From positions 124,001 to 188,000 of the forward strand of contig NZ_JADPFC010000004.1 of the NCBI RefSeq assembly GCF_015668195.1: a stretch of DNA of 64,000 nucleotides, in the 5' to 3' direction. A model generated the notes under the pieces. It worked only from the letters and a program-made list of their open reading frames with translations. It did not search any database and had not been told where the DNA came from. The stretch's first letter is position 1, and the number at the start of each line of letters is the position of its first letter. The DNA is from Romboutsia_C sp015668195 (lineage in GTDB: Bacteria > Bacillota > Clostridia > Peptostreptococcales > Peptostreptococcaceae). The position numbers and the translations under genes are program-made. Shown in pieces: positions 42,800 through 52,946 of the stretch.

Positions 42800-43573
42800 C
42801 TACACCTCTTTTAATACTTTTATAAATTCATCAGATAGATTTGAGTGTTCTTCAAATCCTGTAAGCTGGTTAAATATTTCTTCTAAAGAACCATCAAAGT
42901 TAGTATTTTTTATTTCTTCAAAGTTACCATCTGCTACAATATTTCCTCTATCAAGAAGTATTATTCTATCACTTATTTTTTCAACAACTTCCATTATATG
43001 AGATGAATAAAATATAGTCTTTCCTTCTTGCTTTAATTTGTACAGTATTTCTTTTATTAAAAGTACACTATTAGCATCAAGTCCACTTAATGGTTCATCT
43101 AAAAATAGTATGTCTGGATTGTGAAGCATTGAACTTATTATAACTACCTTTTGCTTCATTCCTTTTGAAAATGATGATAATCTAGACTCATAAGCATGTT
43201 CTATCTTAAGTATTTTCATAAGCTTTCTAGCCTTTTCATCACTCTTTTCATAACTTAACCCATATACTTGTCCAATAAAAGTTAAGTATTCTTTAGCTGT
43301 TAAGCTTTCATAGACTTTAGCTACTTCAGGAACATAACCTATTTTATTTTTGTATTTATTATTAATATCTTCTATATCCTTTCCAAATATATATACGCTA
43401 CCGCTATATCCCTTAACTAATCCTAGTAGTATTTTTATGGTAGTACTTTTACCTGCTCCATTTGAGCCTATATACCCTATAATATTTCCCCTATCTATAT
43501 TTAGATTAATCCCTTTTAAAACTTCTTTTTGACCGTAATTCATCCTTAGGTCTTTTATTTCTATAACATTCAT
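42800..43573 (-). CDS. ABC transporter ATP-binding protein (CcmA/NatA type)
   Basis: A 257-residue ATPase: Walker A GSNGAGKST, Q-loop YVPEVAKVYESLT, signature LSSFSKGMKQKV, Walker B ILFLDEPLSGLD and H-loop YSSHIMEVVE. The DrrA/NatA-type C-terminus is short. It forms a two-gene exporter operon with the permease downstream. ATG follows GGGAGGTAGAAT. Confidence 0.95.
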   Translation of the reverse strand: MNVIEIKDLRMNYGQKEVLKGINLNIDRGNIIGYIGSNGAGKSTTIKILLGLVKGYSGSVYIFGKDIEDINNKYKNKIGYVPEVAKVYESLTAKEYLTFIGQVYGLSYEKSDEKARKLMKILKIEHAYESRLSSFSKGMKQKVVIISSMLHNPDILFLDEPLSGLDANSVLLIKEILYKLKQEGKTIFYSSHIMEVVEKISDRIILLDRGNIVADGNFEEIKNTNFDGSLEEIFNQLTGFEEHSNLSDEFIKVLKEV

Positions 43574-43680
43574 ATTCTACCTCCCTGAATACGTTTTACA
43601 CTTAATTATAGCATAGGTATATATATCTAACAAACTAAGTTAAATAAACAATTTTAAAAGTATATAATCCCTTAGCATAT

Positions 43681-43714
43681 AAAAAATACTACCTAATTAG
43701 GTAGTATTTTTTAT
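43681..43714. terminator. Terminator of the SulP gene
   Basis: A perfect 32-bp palindrome (AAAAAATACTACCTAA and complement, 43681-43712) just after the minus-strand stop at 43718. Confidence 0.88.
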
Positions 43715-43717
43715 AAT

Positions 43718-44983
43718 TTATGCTACATCTTCTATTTCATTATCAACTTTATTCTTAAGTACTATATTAGCTACTATATGTATAGTCATTCCAACTGCTA
43801 TAGCGATAACTAAGTCAAATACTATAGTTAATATAAATGTAGCTAAAAGAACCACTACATCCTTTTTAGGTAAGCTCATCATTTCTTTCATTTCTTTCCA
43901 CTCACCCATATTATAAGATACTATTATTAATATGGCAGATAAAACTGTCATAGGTATCATTTTTGCAAGTGGCATTAAAACTACCATTATTAAAAGAAGA
44001 GTTATTGCATGTACCATACCTGATATAGGACTTTTCCCTCCATTTTTTACATTCGCTGCTGTTCTTGCTATTGCTCCAGTTGCTGGTATTCCACCAAATA
44101 GTGCAGAGGCTATATTTCCAAGTCCTTGTGCTACAAGTTCCATATTAGAATCATGCTTGTCATTTATCATATTATCTGATACTACACAAGAAAGTAGTGA
44201 TTCTATTCCAGCTAATACGGCTATAGTTATAGCTGGCTGTATTAAAGATACTATTTTATCTATACTAAAACTTGGTACACTTGGTACTGGTATGCTTGCT
44301 GATATGTTAGTATATACACTTCCTATAGTATCTACATTTAAGCTAAAAACATTTACAACTACTGTTGAAAGTATTAATGCTATTATAGATGCTGGTACAG
44401 TTTTATTTATCTTTGGCCAGTATATCATAATTAATATACATGCTATACCTACTATGAAAGTCATCATATCAAATGTGTTTATATTATGTATGTAGCTTTC
44501 TATTTTTCCTATAGCTTCTGCTGGAACGTCATTTATTTTAAGACCTAGTAAATCTTTGATTTGAGTTATAAGTAAAGTTACTGCTATACCACTAGTAAAT
44601 CCTACTGTAACAGTATTAGGAACATATTCTATAAGATTTCCAAATTTTAAAAGACCCATTATTACAAGAAGTATACCTGCCATAATAGTTGCTGTTATAA
44701 GACCATCCATACCGTACATTTTCACAATACCATAGACTATTACAACAAAGGCTCCTGTTGGACCTCCAATTTGGACTTTACTTCCTCCAAGGAAAGATAT
44801 GATAAATCCTGCAAATATTGCAGTAATAAGACCTTTTTCCGGTGATACACCTGAAGATATAGCAAGAGCTATTGATAATGGTAATGCTATAATTGCTACT
44901 ATAAATCCTGCTACTATATCCTTTCTCACTTGTTCACCACTTAATTCATTTTGCTTAAACATTGTAAATAATTTTGGCGACAT
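43718..44983 (-). CDS. SulP family anion transporter without STAS domain
   Basis: A 421-residue membrane protein (434 if the upstream ATG at 45022 is used). It follows SulP/SLC26: KDIVAGFIVAIIALPLSIALAISSGVSPEKGLITAIFAGF, GGSKVQIGGPTGAFVV, and the SALFGGIPATGAIARTAANVKNGGKSPISG block. About 12 helices fill the whole length; the cytoplasmic STAS domain of most SulP carriers is missing. Substrates of the family include sulfate, bicarbonate and dicarboxylates; none can be chosen here. I prefer the ATG at 44983, since MSPKLFTMFK is the usual start and GGAGGG lies upstream, but 45022 also has a site. Confidence 0.88.
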   Translation of the reverse strand: MSPKLFTMFKQNELSGEQVRKDIVAGFIVAIIALPLSIALAISSGVSPEKGLITAIFAGFIISFLGGSKVQIGGPTGAFVVIVYGIVKMYGMDGLITATIMAGILLVIMGLLKFGNLIEYVPNTVTVGFTSGIAVTLLITQIKDLLGLKINDVPAEAIGKIESYIHNINTFDMMTFIVGIACILIMIYWPKINKTVPASIIALILSTVVVNVFSLNVDTIGSVYTNISASIPVPSVPSFSIDKIVSLIQPAITIAVLAGIESLLSCVVSDNMINDKHDSNMELVAQGLGNIASALFGGIPATGAIARTAANVKNGGKSPISGMVHAITLLLIMVVLMPLAKMIPMTVLSAILIIVSYNMGEWKEMKEMMSLPKKDVVVLLATFILTIVFDLVIAIAVGMTIHIVANIVLKNKVDNEIEDVA

Positions 44984-45170
44984 ATTCTGTTTTTCCCTCC
45001 AATAAATTTCATCCTTATACATAATACTCCTACTTTACAATAAAGTCAAAAAAATTTCTTATATTTATTTTAAAAATTTTATGCATTCCAATTTATTAGT
45101 TTTCAAATTATGTTTTTTATAATTTTTAGTGGTATAATATGCTTATGATAATTTTGTGGAGGTGTCTATT

Positions 45171-45785
45171 TTGACTAAAATATTTAGACGATTATTTATA
45201 TTCTTATTTATATTTTTTATATCATCTATAATGATACAAAATATAACTATTTTTATAATTCCAATAATTTGTGTTAACCTATTTGCTATATATTATTCTA
45301 TAAAAGTACCTATTAATAGAAATCATTCTAAAAAACAAGTTACTAATATAATAAATGTTGACTGTAAAGAAATTACAGATTATTCTTTTTTAGCACTTTT
45401 ACTTATATTTTATATACTGCCTGCATTAAATGATTTTAGATTTAATACCTTATCTAACTTTTTTAATGCTTCTTTTAAGCAACAGTTTATATTTTTAAGT
45501 TTATTAACTTTTATATTAATATCTTTACTACTTTTATTTGTATCTATACTTGAACATAATAATATTAAAAATAAAGTATTTGATGAAGGCATAATATTTA
45601 ATGATGGAGTTTTACATTCTTGGGATGAACTTACTGGTTACAAATTTGGTTATTTAGTTGCTGGTTCTAAATATGTAGATCTTACACTAGATTATGGTAG
45701 TATATCTAAGACTCTTAGAATAAATAAAAAAGACCTTCACATATATGAAGATTTAATGAACAAAAAATATTTTAAAATTGCTTAA
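45171..45785 (+). CDS. Membrane protein with C-terminal DUF5673-like domain
   Basis: A 204-residue protein with two pairs of transmembrane helices (about 7-45 and 72-133) and a cytoplasmic C-terminal domain reading IIFNDGVLHSWDELTGYKF, then YVDLTLDYG, LRINKKD, the pattern of a small PH-like DUF5673 domain. The start is the TTG at 45171, six bases after GGAGGTG. Function unknown. It is monocistronic and ends at the longest terminator stem of the window. Confidence 0.72.
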   Translation: MTKIFRRLFIFLFIFFISSIMIQNITIFIIPIICVNLFAIYYSIKVPINRNHSKKQVTNIINVDCKEITDYSFLALLLIFYILPALNDFRFNTLSNFFNASFKQQFIFLSLLTFILISLLLLFVSILEHNNIKNKVFDEGIIFNDGVLHSWDELTGYKFGYLVAGSKYVDLTLDYGSISKTLRINKKDLHIYEDLMNKKYFKIA

Positions 45786-45803
45786 ATTTATGTGTTTTTA
45801 TAT

Positions 45804-45857
45804 AAAAAGGGTACATTTATAGATTAAAATTTAAATCTATAAATGTACCCTTTTTTA
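45804..45857. terminator. Very strong intrinsic terminator
   Basis: A perfect 22-bp stem (45804-45825 with 45834-45855) around AAAATTTA, followed by T residues. Confidence 0.92.
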
Positions 45858-46061
45858 TTATTTTAAATAAATTAAGTTATATTTAAAATTTTACTGATAT
45901 ACTCCTAAATTAATATTTATTTAATCATTATAATGTTTTTCATGTCTAAATTTAACTTCAGCTTTTCACTAAATCATAATTTCTAAGATCGGCTTGTATT
46001 TTGTCTCATAATATCTCCTTTATTAATTTATTATCTATATAATTGTACTATAAACTCACAT

Positions 46062-46691
46062 TTATTTAACAGAGACGAATTTATTGTCTTTTATATAAAA
46101 TCTCCACAAATAATCTTTAGCTTCTTTAGCATAATCTATATTAACTCTTTTACTGTGTATTATTTCAAAATCATTACTGCTATATATTTTCTTATTGCCT
46201 TCATAATAAAAATCACTTATAAAAAGTTCTTCACCTAGTATACTTTTACTATTTAAATCTCTTCCTATATTAAGTGCCATGCAAAGCTTTCCTGGGCCAT
46301 TAGTAATATTCTTTTTTTGATATGAATTTAAATCTTTATAATATTTTTTATATCTATTAAAAGATATCTCATCTATTTCTTTAATAGGTTCTACTGCTCT
46401 TATAAGTACACATTCTGGTATATTTTCCTTATTTGCAGATATATTTAAACAATTGTACATTCCATATATTAAGTATACATATATATGACCGCCTTCTAAA
46501 TAAAGAGGTGCTGTTCTATTACTTTTTTTATCATTATATACATGTGATGCTTTATCATTTTTTCCCATATAACTTTCTGTTTCTACGATTTTTGTGACTA
46601 TAGTTTCATTGTTGCATTTTCTTATTAAATATTTACCTAATATACCTTTAGCCACTTCTATGCCATTTTTATTGAAAAAATCTTTATTCAA
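46062..46691 (-). CDS. DNA-3-methyladenine glycosylase (AAG/MPG family)
   Basis: A 209-residue base-excision repair glycosylase of the mammalian AAG fold: GILGKYLIR, the catalytic Glu in IVETESYMG, the intercalating region YLIYGMYNCLNIS, VLIRAVEPI, and NGPGKLCMALNI. It removes 3-methyladenine and other alkylated purines. Length is normal. It has a ribosome binding site (AAGGAGGCATAATAG) and no partner genes in the same operon. Confidence 0.93.
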   Translation of the reverse strand: MNKDFFNKNGIEVAKGILGKYLIRKCNNETIVTKIVETESYMGKNDKASHVYNDKKSNRTAPLYLEGGHIYVYLIYGMYNCLNISANKENIPECVLIRAVEPIKEIDEISFNRYKKYYKDLNSYQKKNITNGPGKLCMALNIGRDLNSKSILGEELFISDFYYEGNKKIYSSNDFEIIHSKRVNIDYAKEAKDYLWRFYIKDNKFVSVK

Positions 46692-46792
46692 CTATTATGC
46701 CTCCTTATTTTTATATATTTTAATGTCATATGATTAGTATGTATCAAATTGAATAAATTTAATATCTATATTAGCTACATTTAATTTTACTA

Positions 46793-46838
46793 TAAAAAAA
46801 GAGTACACTTCTATTTAGACTAAGTACTCTTTTTTTAT
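46793..46838. terminator. Terminator of the kdp operon
   Basis: AAAAAAAGAGTAC (46794-46806) pairs with GTACTCTTTTTTT (46824-46836) around a long loop, just after kdpE. Confidence 0.82.
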
Positions 46839-46846
46839 TATTATTT

Positions 46847-47545
46847 TTATAATTCATCATTTAACTTATATCCTACACCTATTTCAGTTATTATATATTC
46901 TGGATTTGCTGGTTCTTTTTCAATTTTTCTTCTTATCGTTGCCATAAATACTCTTAATGATTTTATTTCACCTCCAAGCGTACTTCCCCATATTTCTTTT
47001 GCAATAAACTTGTGTGTAAGGACTTTACCATGATATCTTACAAGTAAAGATAATATATCATATTCAATAGGAGTTAGATGTATTTCTTCATTTTTAATTG
47101 TTACCTTCCTTTTGTCAAAATCTATATATAAATCTTTATAATCAAAATTATTTTTAATTATAGCCTTAGGCTTATTTTTTTGCGAATGTCTAATAGCTAC
47201 TCTAACTCTAGCTAATAGTTCAGCTACAGAAAATGGTTTTGTTATATAGTCATCTGCTCCCATATCAAAAGCTTCTACTTTTTCTCTATCTTGTTCTCTT
47301 GCTGATACTACTATTATAGGTACATCACTTAGATTTCTTATATTTTTTATGACCTCTATACCGTCTATATCTTCAAGACCTAAATCTAGTAATATGACAT
47401 CTGGAGAGTAAGACATACAAAGAGATATACCTTCTTTACCAGTTGTCGCTTCTTTAACCATATAGTCTTGTGTTGTTAGTGATGCATTTATAAATTTTCT
47501 TATTGTATTGTCATCTTCTATAATTAATATAAGATATTTATTCAT
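46847..47545 (-). CDS. kdpE: KdpE response regulator
   Basis: A 232-residue OmpR-family regulator: IEDDN near the N-terminus, phospho-acceptor Asp in VILLDLGLEDIDG, DDYITKPFSVAELLARVRVAIRH, and a winged-helix C-terminus ending ITEIGVGYKL. It is the last gene of kdpABCDE, 16 bases after kdpD, and is expected to activate the operon under potassium limitation. Confidence 0.95.
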   Translation of the reverse strand: MNKYLILIIEDDNTIRKFINASLTTQDYMVKEATTGKEGISLCMSYSPDVILLDLGLEDIDGIEVIKNIRNLSDVPIIVVSAREQDREKVEAFDMGADDYITKPFSVAELLARVRVAIRHSQKNKPKAIIKNNFDYKDLYIDFDKRKVTIKNEEIHLTPIEYDILSLLVRYHGKVLTHKFIAKEIWGSTLGGEIKSLRVFMATIRRKIEKEPANPEYIITEIGVGYKLNDEL

Positions 47546-47561
47546 TTTATTTCCCCTCTGT

Positions 47562-50258
47562 CTAATCTTCTTTTGGAAGTATGAATTTAAATGTTGCTCC
47601 TTTGTCTTTATTATTTCTTACACTTATATCACCTTTATGGGCATTTATTATAGACTTACATATGGAAAGACCTAGCCCAACTCCTTTTCTAGAATCGCTA
47701 TATTTTATTTCACCAGTAAAAAATCTATCAAAAATATTATCTATAACATTTTCACAAATACCCGGTCCATTGTCTTTTACCTCAAAAGCAATGTATTCTC
47801 CCTCCTCATAAACCTTTATATTTATTTCACACTCATCTTTAGAATATTTTATGGCATTATCTATTAAATTTATTAATACTTGTTCTATAAGTTTAGCATC
47901 CATAGGAACAAATAGTATTTCATTTGGTATGTCTATCTTAAGTTTTATATATTGTATCCTCTTTTTTATATGGGATAAAGTCTCTGATATAACTTCTTCT
48001 ATCATTTCTGGATTTTTCTTAACTTCAAGCTTTCCTTCATCTATCCTTGTCATACTAAGTAGGTTTTCAACTAACCTTATTAACCATTGAGTATCTTCAA
48101 ATACTCCATGTAACAACTCATCTATTATACTTTCATTTATTGCATCTTTATTTTTTATGATAGTACTAACTGCACCACTTATTCCTGCAAGTGGTGTTCT
48201 TAAATCGTGGGATATTGCTCTTAATAGGCTACTTCTTAATCTTTCACTTTCAATTTCAAGGCTAGCTTCTTTTTGCACTTCTGCTAATATCTCTCTGTCT
48301 ATAGATATAGCCATTTGTGCTATTACCGCTTCTATTAGGCATATATCCTCATTATCTATCTTTTTACCTAAAGAAGAAATACCTATAACACCTAAAGTCT
48401 CATTCATACCAATTATAGGCATATAAAAACCTCTTGATCCGGGTAATGTAGCTGTACCATTTCCGGCAATAGTACTATTGTTAAATACCCATGTAGCTAC
48501 TGCCTTTTCAGATTCTGATATAAAAATCTTTTCATTTTCTTTGTTTTTTATATTCTTATATAATTTTAATTCTTTTTGCTTCTTATCCTTTATATAACAT
48601 ACTACATTTTTATCAAGACCTACCGAAAGTAATTCTAATCCTTTTTTTATAATTTCTTCTTTATTCGATAATCTCAAGAAGCTTCTATTTATTTCATATA
48701 ACATATGAGTATTTTGTTCTCTTTTTGAATATATTTCAACTTGCTGTTGTATTATTGATGTAAGTGTTGATGTTATTATACCTACTATACAAAATACAAC
48801 TAGTGTTATTATATGATTTGGATCATCAATATCTAAAGTATAAAAAGGCTCTGTAAATAAGTAATTTAAAAGGATTACATTTATAACTGAGCTTATTATT
48901 CCCGCTGTATATCCTTTTGTAACAACAGATACTAAAGCAACACCTAGTATATAAATTAAATATATATTTTCTTGTATAAATCCCATATATTTTAATACAG
49001 AAGATATTACACTAACTACTATTGTTATGCATAATAATTTTATTATATCAAGACTACTTACTTTAATCTTTGATATTAAACTACTTTCATTTTTAGTTAT
49101 ATATCTATTACTGCTTCTTCCTTTATAAGGTATTACATGTATATCTATATAGTCAGCTTCATCTATTAATTTATCTACTATATCTTTTTTAACAAATTTA
49201 GAAAATATACTATGAGTTCTATGATTTCTACCTATTATAATTTTGGTTACATTTCTCATTTTTGCAAATCTTAAAATATCTTCCACCATATTGTCGCCAT
49301 GTAAAAGCACAATCTCAGCACCTAGTTTTTTTGCAAGTTCTAAGTTATTTTCTAACTGTTTTTTTGCTTCTTTTGACATTTCTTTCTGGCTTGGATTTTT
49401 TATATGTATAGCTATTAATTTTGATAACGATGCTTGTGATATTCTAGATGCAGTTCTAAGTATTTTTTGAGATGATGGCGATGGTGAAACACATGCAAGT
49501 ATTGTTTCTGAGGTTGGGATTACTATTTCTTTTCCTTTTGATAGTCTAGTTATTTCAACCTCTTTATTTACCTTTTGTGCTGTTTTTCTAAGTGCCAATT
49601 CTCTTAGTGCTATTAAATTATCTTTAGTAAAAAAATTTTCTTGTGCTCTTATTGCTTGTTCTTTTTTGTATATTTTACCTTGATTAAATCTCTCTAACAA
49701 CACATCTGGTTCTACATCTATTAACTCAAGTTGTGATGATAAATCTATTATTTTATCTGGGATAGTTTCTTTTACACATACATTGGTAACAATTTCAATT
49801 ATATCATTTAAACTTTCTAAATGCTGTACATTTACTGTAGTATATACATCAATTCCTGCCATTAGAAGTTCCTCTATATCTTGCCATCTTTTAGCATGTC
49901 TGCATCCTTTAGCGTTTGTATGTGCCAATTCATCTACTAATATTACTTCTGGGTTTCTTTTAAGAGCTAAATCTAAATTAAATTCCTTTAAAATTATATT
50001 TTTATACTTTACTTCTTTTATGTCTAAAACCTCTAGCCCATCTATTAAAGCTAGAGTTTCTTTTCTTGAATGTTGTTCTACATATCCTACTACTACATCT
50101 ACTCCATTTTCTTTTAGAATATGTGCAGATTCAAGCATGGAGTAGGTTTTACCTACTCCTGCTGCATAACCAAAGAATATTTTCAATTTACCTCTTTTTG
50201 ACTTTTCTTCTTCACTATTTAATTTTGATAATAAACTTTCTGGATCTGGTCTATTCAT
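47562..50258 (-). CDS. kdpD: KdpD sensor histidine kinase
   Basis: An 898-residue full-length KdpD. The N-terminal KdpD domain has the P-loop GYAAGVGKT and DELAHTNAKGCRHAKRWQD. A USP-like domain follows (about 250-370), then four closely spaced transmembrane helices (about 405-500), a GAF region and the kinase with AISHDLRTPLAGISG, N-box IDNAIKYS, DNGPGI and GVGLGLSICKSI. The S-x-S / F-T-A-x-Y signature for c-di-AMP binding in S. aureus KdpD is only half present (SPS is there, FTAxY is replaced by LIAIH), so c-di-AMP control through it is doubtful. Confidence 0.96.
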   Translation of the reverse strand: MNRPDPESLLSKLNSEEEKSKRGKLKIFFGYAAGVGKTYSMLESAHILKENGVDVVVGYVEQHSRKETLALIDGLEVLDIKEVKYKNIILKEFNLDLALKRNPEVILVDELAHTNAKGCRHAKRWQDIEELLMAGIDVYTTVNVQHLESLNDIIEIVTNVCVKETIPDKIIDLSSQLELIDVEPDVLLERFNQGKIYKKEQAIRAQENFFTKDNLIALRELALRKTAQKVNKEVEITRLSKGKEIVIPTSETILACVSPSPSSQKILRTASRISQASLSKLIAIHIKNPSQKEMSKEAKKQLENNLELAKKLGAEIVLLHGDNMVEDILRFAKMRNVTKIIIGRNHRTHSIFSKFVKKDIVDKLIDEADYIDIHVIPYKGRSSNRYITKNESSLISKIKVSSLDIIKLLCITIVVSVISSVLKYMGFIQENIYLIYILGVALVSVVTKGYTAGIISSVINVILLNYLFTEPFYTLDIDDPNHIITLVVFCIVGIITSTLTSIIQQQVEIYSKREQNTHMLYEINRSFLRLSNKEEIIKKGLELLSVGLDKNVVCYIKDKKQKELKLYKNIKNKENEKIFISESEKAVATWVFNNSTIAGNGTATLPGSRGFYMPIIGMNETLGVIGISSLGKKIDNEDICLIEAVIAQMAISIDREILAEVQKEASLEIESERLRSSLLRAISHDLRTPLAGISGAVSTIIKNKDAINESIIDELLHGVFEDTQWLIRLVENLLSMTRIDEGKLEVKKNPEMIEEVISETLSHIKKRIQYIKLKIDIPNEILFVPMDAKLIEQVLINLIDNAIKYSKDECEINIKVYEEGEYIAFEVKDNGPGICENVIDNIFDRFFTGEIKYSDSRKGVGLGLSICKSIINAHKGDISVRNNKDKGATFKFILPKED

Positions 50259-50272
50259 ATTTCCCCCATTAA

Positions 50273-50842
50273 CTATTTGATTTTTTCTAAATCTAAGTTA
50301 AGATTTAATACATTAACTTTATCTTCTCCAAATATACCCATAAATTTCTTTTCTGTATTGTTATCTATTAATTCTAATAATTTTTCTTTCGAAACTTTAC
50401 TATATTTTGCTACACGATCTACTTGATATATTGCTCCTTTTAATGATATATGTGGGTCTAATCCACTTCCTGATGCTGTAACTAAATCAACAGGTATTTT
50501 CTTATCACTATTTTCATCATATTTTTTATATAATTTTACTCTTTCATCTATTACTTTTTCAAAATCTTCTCCTGTTGGGGACATATTACTTCCAGCAGAA
50601 CTTAATCCATTATATGGATAGTCTGAAGTTACTGATGGTCTTGGCCAAAAGTAATCTGGGCTAGTAAAGTTTTGTCCTACTATTTCTGAACCTATGCTTT
50701 TACCATCTTCTTTTATTATACTACCATTTGCCTTGTACGGTACAAATATTTGTGCAAAAGCTGTTACTGTAACTGGATACAAAATTCCTGTTATTACTGT
50801 CATTATTATAAATATTAAAGATGCTTTTTTTATATATTCCAT
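50273..50842 (-). CDS. kdpC: KdpC, potassium-transporting ATPase subunit C
   Basis: A 189-residue single-pass membrane protein. One N-terminal helix (about 8-30) is followed by the KdpC signatures GQNFTSPDYFWPRPS, NGLSSAGSNMSPTG, and VTASGSGLDPHIS. KdpC stabilises the KdpA-KdpB complex and aids potassium binding. It lies 20 bases after kdpB. Confidence 0.96.
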   Translation of the reverse strand: MEYIKKASLIFIIMTVITGILYPVTVTAFAQIFVPYKANGSIIKEDGKSIGSEIVGQNFTSPDYFWPRPSVTSDYPYNGLSSAGSNMSPTGEDFEKVIDERVKLYKKYDENSDKKIPVDLVTASGSGLDPHISLKGAIYQVDRVAKYSKVSKEKLLELIDNNTEKKFMGIFGEDKVNVLNLNLDLEKIK

Positions 50843-50862
50843 ATTAAACTCTCCTTATTTAA

Positions 50863-52929
50863 CTATATAAACATAATCATGCTTATAAGCATATCTATTA
50901 ATTTTATAAATATAAATGGTGTGATAATGCCTCCGACACCATATATCATTAAGTTTTTTGATAATAACTTACTAGCAGGAAGCTCTATGTATTTAACTCC
51001 CTTTAAAGCAAGAGGAACTAATGCTATAATTACAAGTGCATTGTATATAACAGCACTCATTATTGCACTTTCTGGGCTAGATAGATTCATTATATTCAAT
51101 TTATCAAGTTGAGGATATATACCTATAAATAGGGGTGGTATTATAGCAAAATATTTTGCTATATCATTTGCTATACTAAAAGTTGTAAGAGCTCCTCTAG
51201 TCATTAATAGCTGTTTACCTATTTTTACAATCTCTATTAACTTTGTTGGACTTGAGTCTAAGTCTACCATATTTCCAGCCTCTTTAGCAGCTTGAGTTCC
51301 TGTATTCATTGCAACTGCAACATCTGCTTGTGCAAGTGCTGGGGCATCATTACTTCCATCTCCTGTCATTGCTACTAAATGCCCTTTTCTTTGATATTCA
51401 TGTATTAAATCAAGCTTAGCTTTAGGAGTTGCTTCTGCTAAAAAATCATCTACTCCAGCTTCTGCTGCAATAGCTGCTGCTGTTAATGGATTATCACCCG
51501 TTATCATAATAGTCTTTATTCCCATTTTTCTTAGATCGTTAAATTTTTCAGATACACCTTTTTTTAGTATATCTTTTAGATATATTACGCCTAATACTTT
51601 TTCATTTTTACAAACTACTAAAGGAGTTCCTCCCTTTTTAGATATTGACTCTACTATCTCATCACATTCCTTTGGGTAATTACCTCCCATATTTTCTACG
51701 AATTCTTTAATAGCACTTGCTGCCCCTTTTCTTATCTTGTCTTGACCTATATTAGTACCACTCATTCTAGTTTTTGCAGAAAATGGAACAAATTCAGGAT
51801 TTTTAACATCTAAGTAGTTTCCATTTATTGCTTTCTTCTTTTTTGCAAGTATTACTATACTTCTTCCTTCTGGAGTTTCATCTAGTGTAGAACTTAATTC
51901 AGTATAATAAACAAACTCCTCCATATCTACATTTTTAAGAGGTATAAATTCACTTGCCTGTCTATTTCCATAAGTTATAGTACCTGTTTTATCTAGAAGT
52001 AAAATGTCTACATCACCTGCTGCCTCTATAGCTCTTCCTGATGTTGCTAATACATTTTTATTATTTAATCTACTCATTCCTGCGATACCGATTGAAGAAA
52101 GTAGTGCTCCTATTGTAGTAGGTGCTAGACAAACTAATAAGGCTACTAAAGATGTTATAGAAACTACACTTCCTACTCCATTTTGATTTACAGCAAATCT
52201 ACTAAATGGATATAATGTAATTGTAACTACTAAAAATATTGCTGTTAACGCTATTAGTAAAGTTTGAAGAGCTATTTCATTTGGAGTTTTTTTTCTTTGT
52301 GCTCCTTCAACCATAGCTATCATTTTATCTAAGAAACTTTCACCTGCATTTGATGTAACTTTTACTATTAAGTAGTCTGATACTATCGTTGTTCCACCAG
52401 TTACTGCGCATCTATCTCCACCAGATTCCCTTATAACTGGTGCACTCTCACCTGTTATAGCACTTTCATCAACAGATGCCACCCCTTCTATAACATCTCC
52501 ATCTGCTGGTATCTGGTTATTTGCTTCTACTAAAACTATATCTCCTTTTTTTAGTAAATTAGATGGAATCATTTCAAATTCACTATTTATATTACACTCT
52601 TTGAGCTTTTTAGCTAAAACGTCCTTTTTAGCAGCTCTTAAGCTACTTGCTTGTGCTTTTCCTCTACCTTCTGCTATTGCTTCTGCAAAATTTGCAAATA
52701 ACACTGTTGACCATAAAAATATACTAATTGTTATAGTAAATAATGTATTGTCATTTGTTATGTTAAAAATAGATAAAACACTTATAATACTAGTTATTAT
52801 GGAACCTACATAAACTATAAACATTACCGGATTTTTTAGTTGATTCTTGAAATCTAATTTTTTTATAGAATCTTTAATAGCCCCTTTTAAAATATCTTTA
52901 TTTATGAAAGTCTTATTTAAATCACCCAT
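50863..52929 (-). CDS. kdpB: KdpB, P-type ATPase subunit
   Basis: A 688-residue P-type ATPase. The phosphorylated Asp is in LLLDKTGTITYGN. The actuator loop TGES is in ESAITGESAPV, the nucleotide domain has KGAA, and the hinge is TGDGSNDAPALAQADVAVAMNTGT. It hydrolyses ATP to drive potassium import through KdpA. It starts 17 bases after kdpA. Confidence 0.97.
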   Translation of the reverse strand: MGDLNKTFINKDILKGAIKDSIKKLDFKNQLKNPVMFIVYVGSIITSIISVLSIFNITNDNTLFTITISIFLWSTVLFANFAEAIAEGRGKAQASSLRAAKKDVLAKKLKECNINSEFEMIPSNLLKKGDIVLVEANNQIPADGDVIEGVASVDESAITGESAPVIRESGGDRCAVTGGTTIVSDYLIVKVTSNAGESFLDKMIAMVEGAQRKKTPNEIALQTLLIALTAIFLVVTITLYPFSRFAVNQNGVGSVVSITSLVALLVCLAPTTIGALLSSIGIAGMSRLNNKNVLATSGRAIEAAGDVDILLLDKTGTITYGNRQASEFIPLKNVDMEEFVYYTELSSTLDETPEGRSIVILAKKKKAINGNYLDVKNPEFVPFSAKTRMSGTNIGQDKIRKGAASAIKEFVENMGGNYPKECDEIVESISKKGGTPLVVCKNEKVLGVIYLKDILKKGVSEKFNDLRKMGIKTIMITGDNPLTAAAIAAEAGVDDFLAEATPKAKLDLIHEYQRKGHLVAMTGDGSNDAPALAQADVAVAMNTGTQAAKEAGNMVDLDSSPTKLIEIVKIGKQLLMTRGALTTFSIANDIAKYFAIIPPLFIGIYPQLDKLNIMNLSSPESAIMSAVIYNALVIIALVPLALKGVKYIELPASKLLSKNLMIYGVGGIITPFIFIKLIDMLISMIMFI

Positions 52930-52946
52930 AATCTTATCTCCTTATA

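Noticed and set aside
47581..50145. Several plus-strand frames of 68-120 codons over kdpD
   Set aside because: They are antisense to well-conserved KdpD domains, lack ribosome binding sites and have biased shadow compositions.
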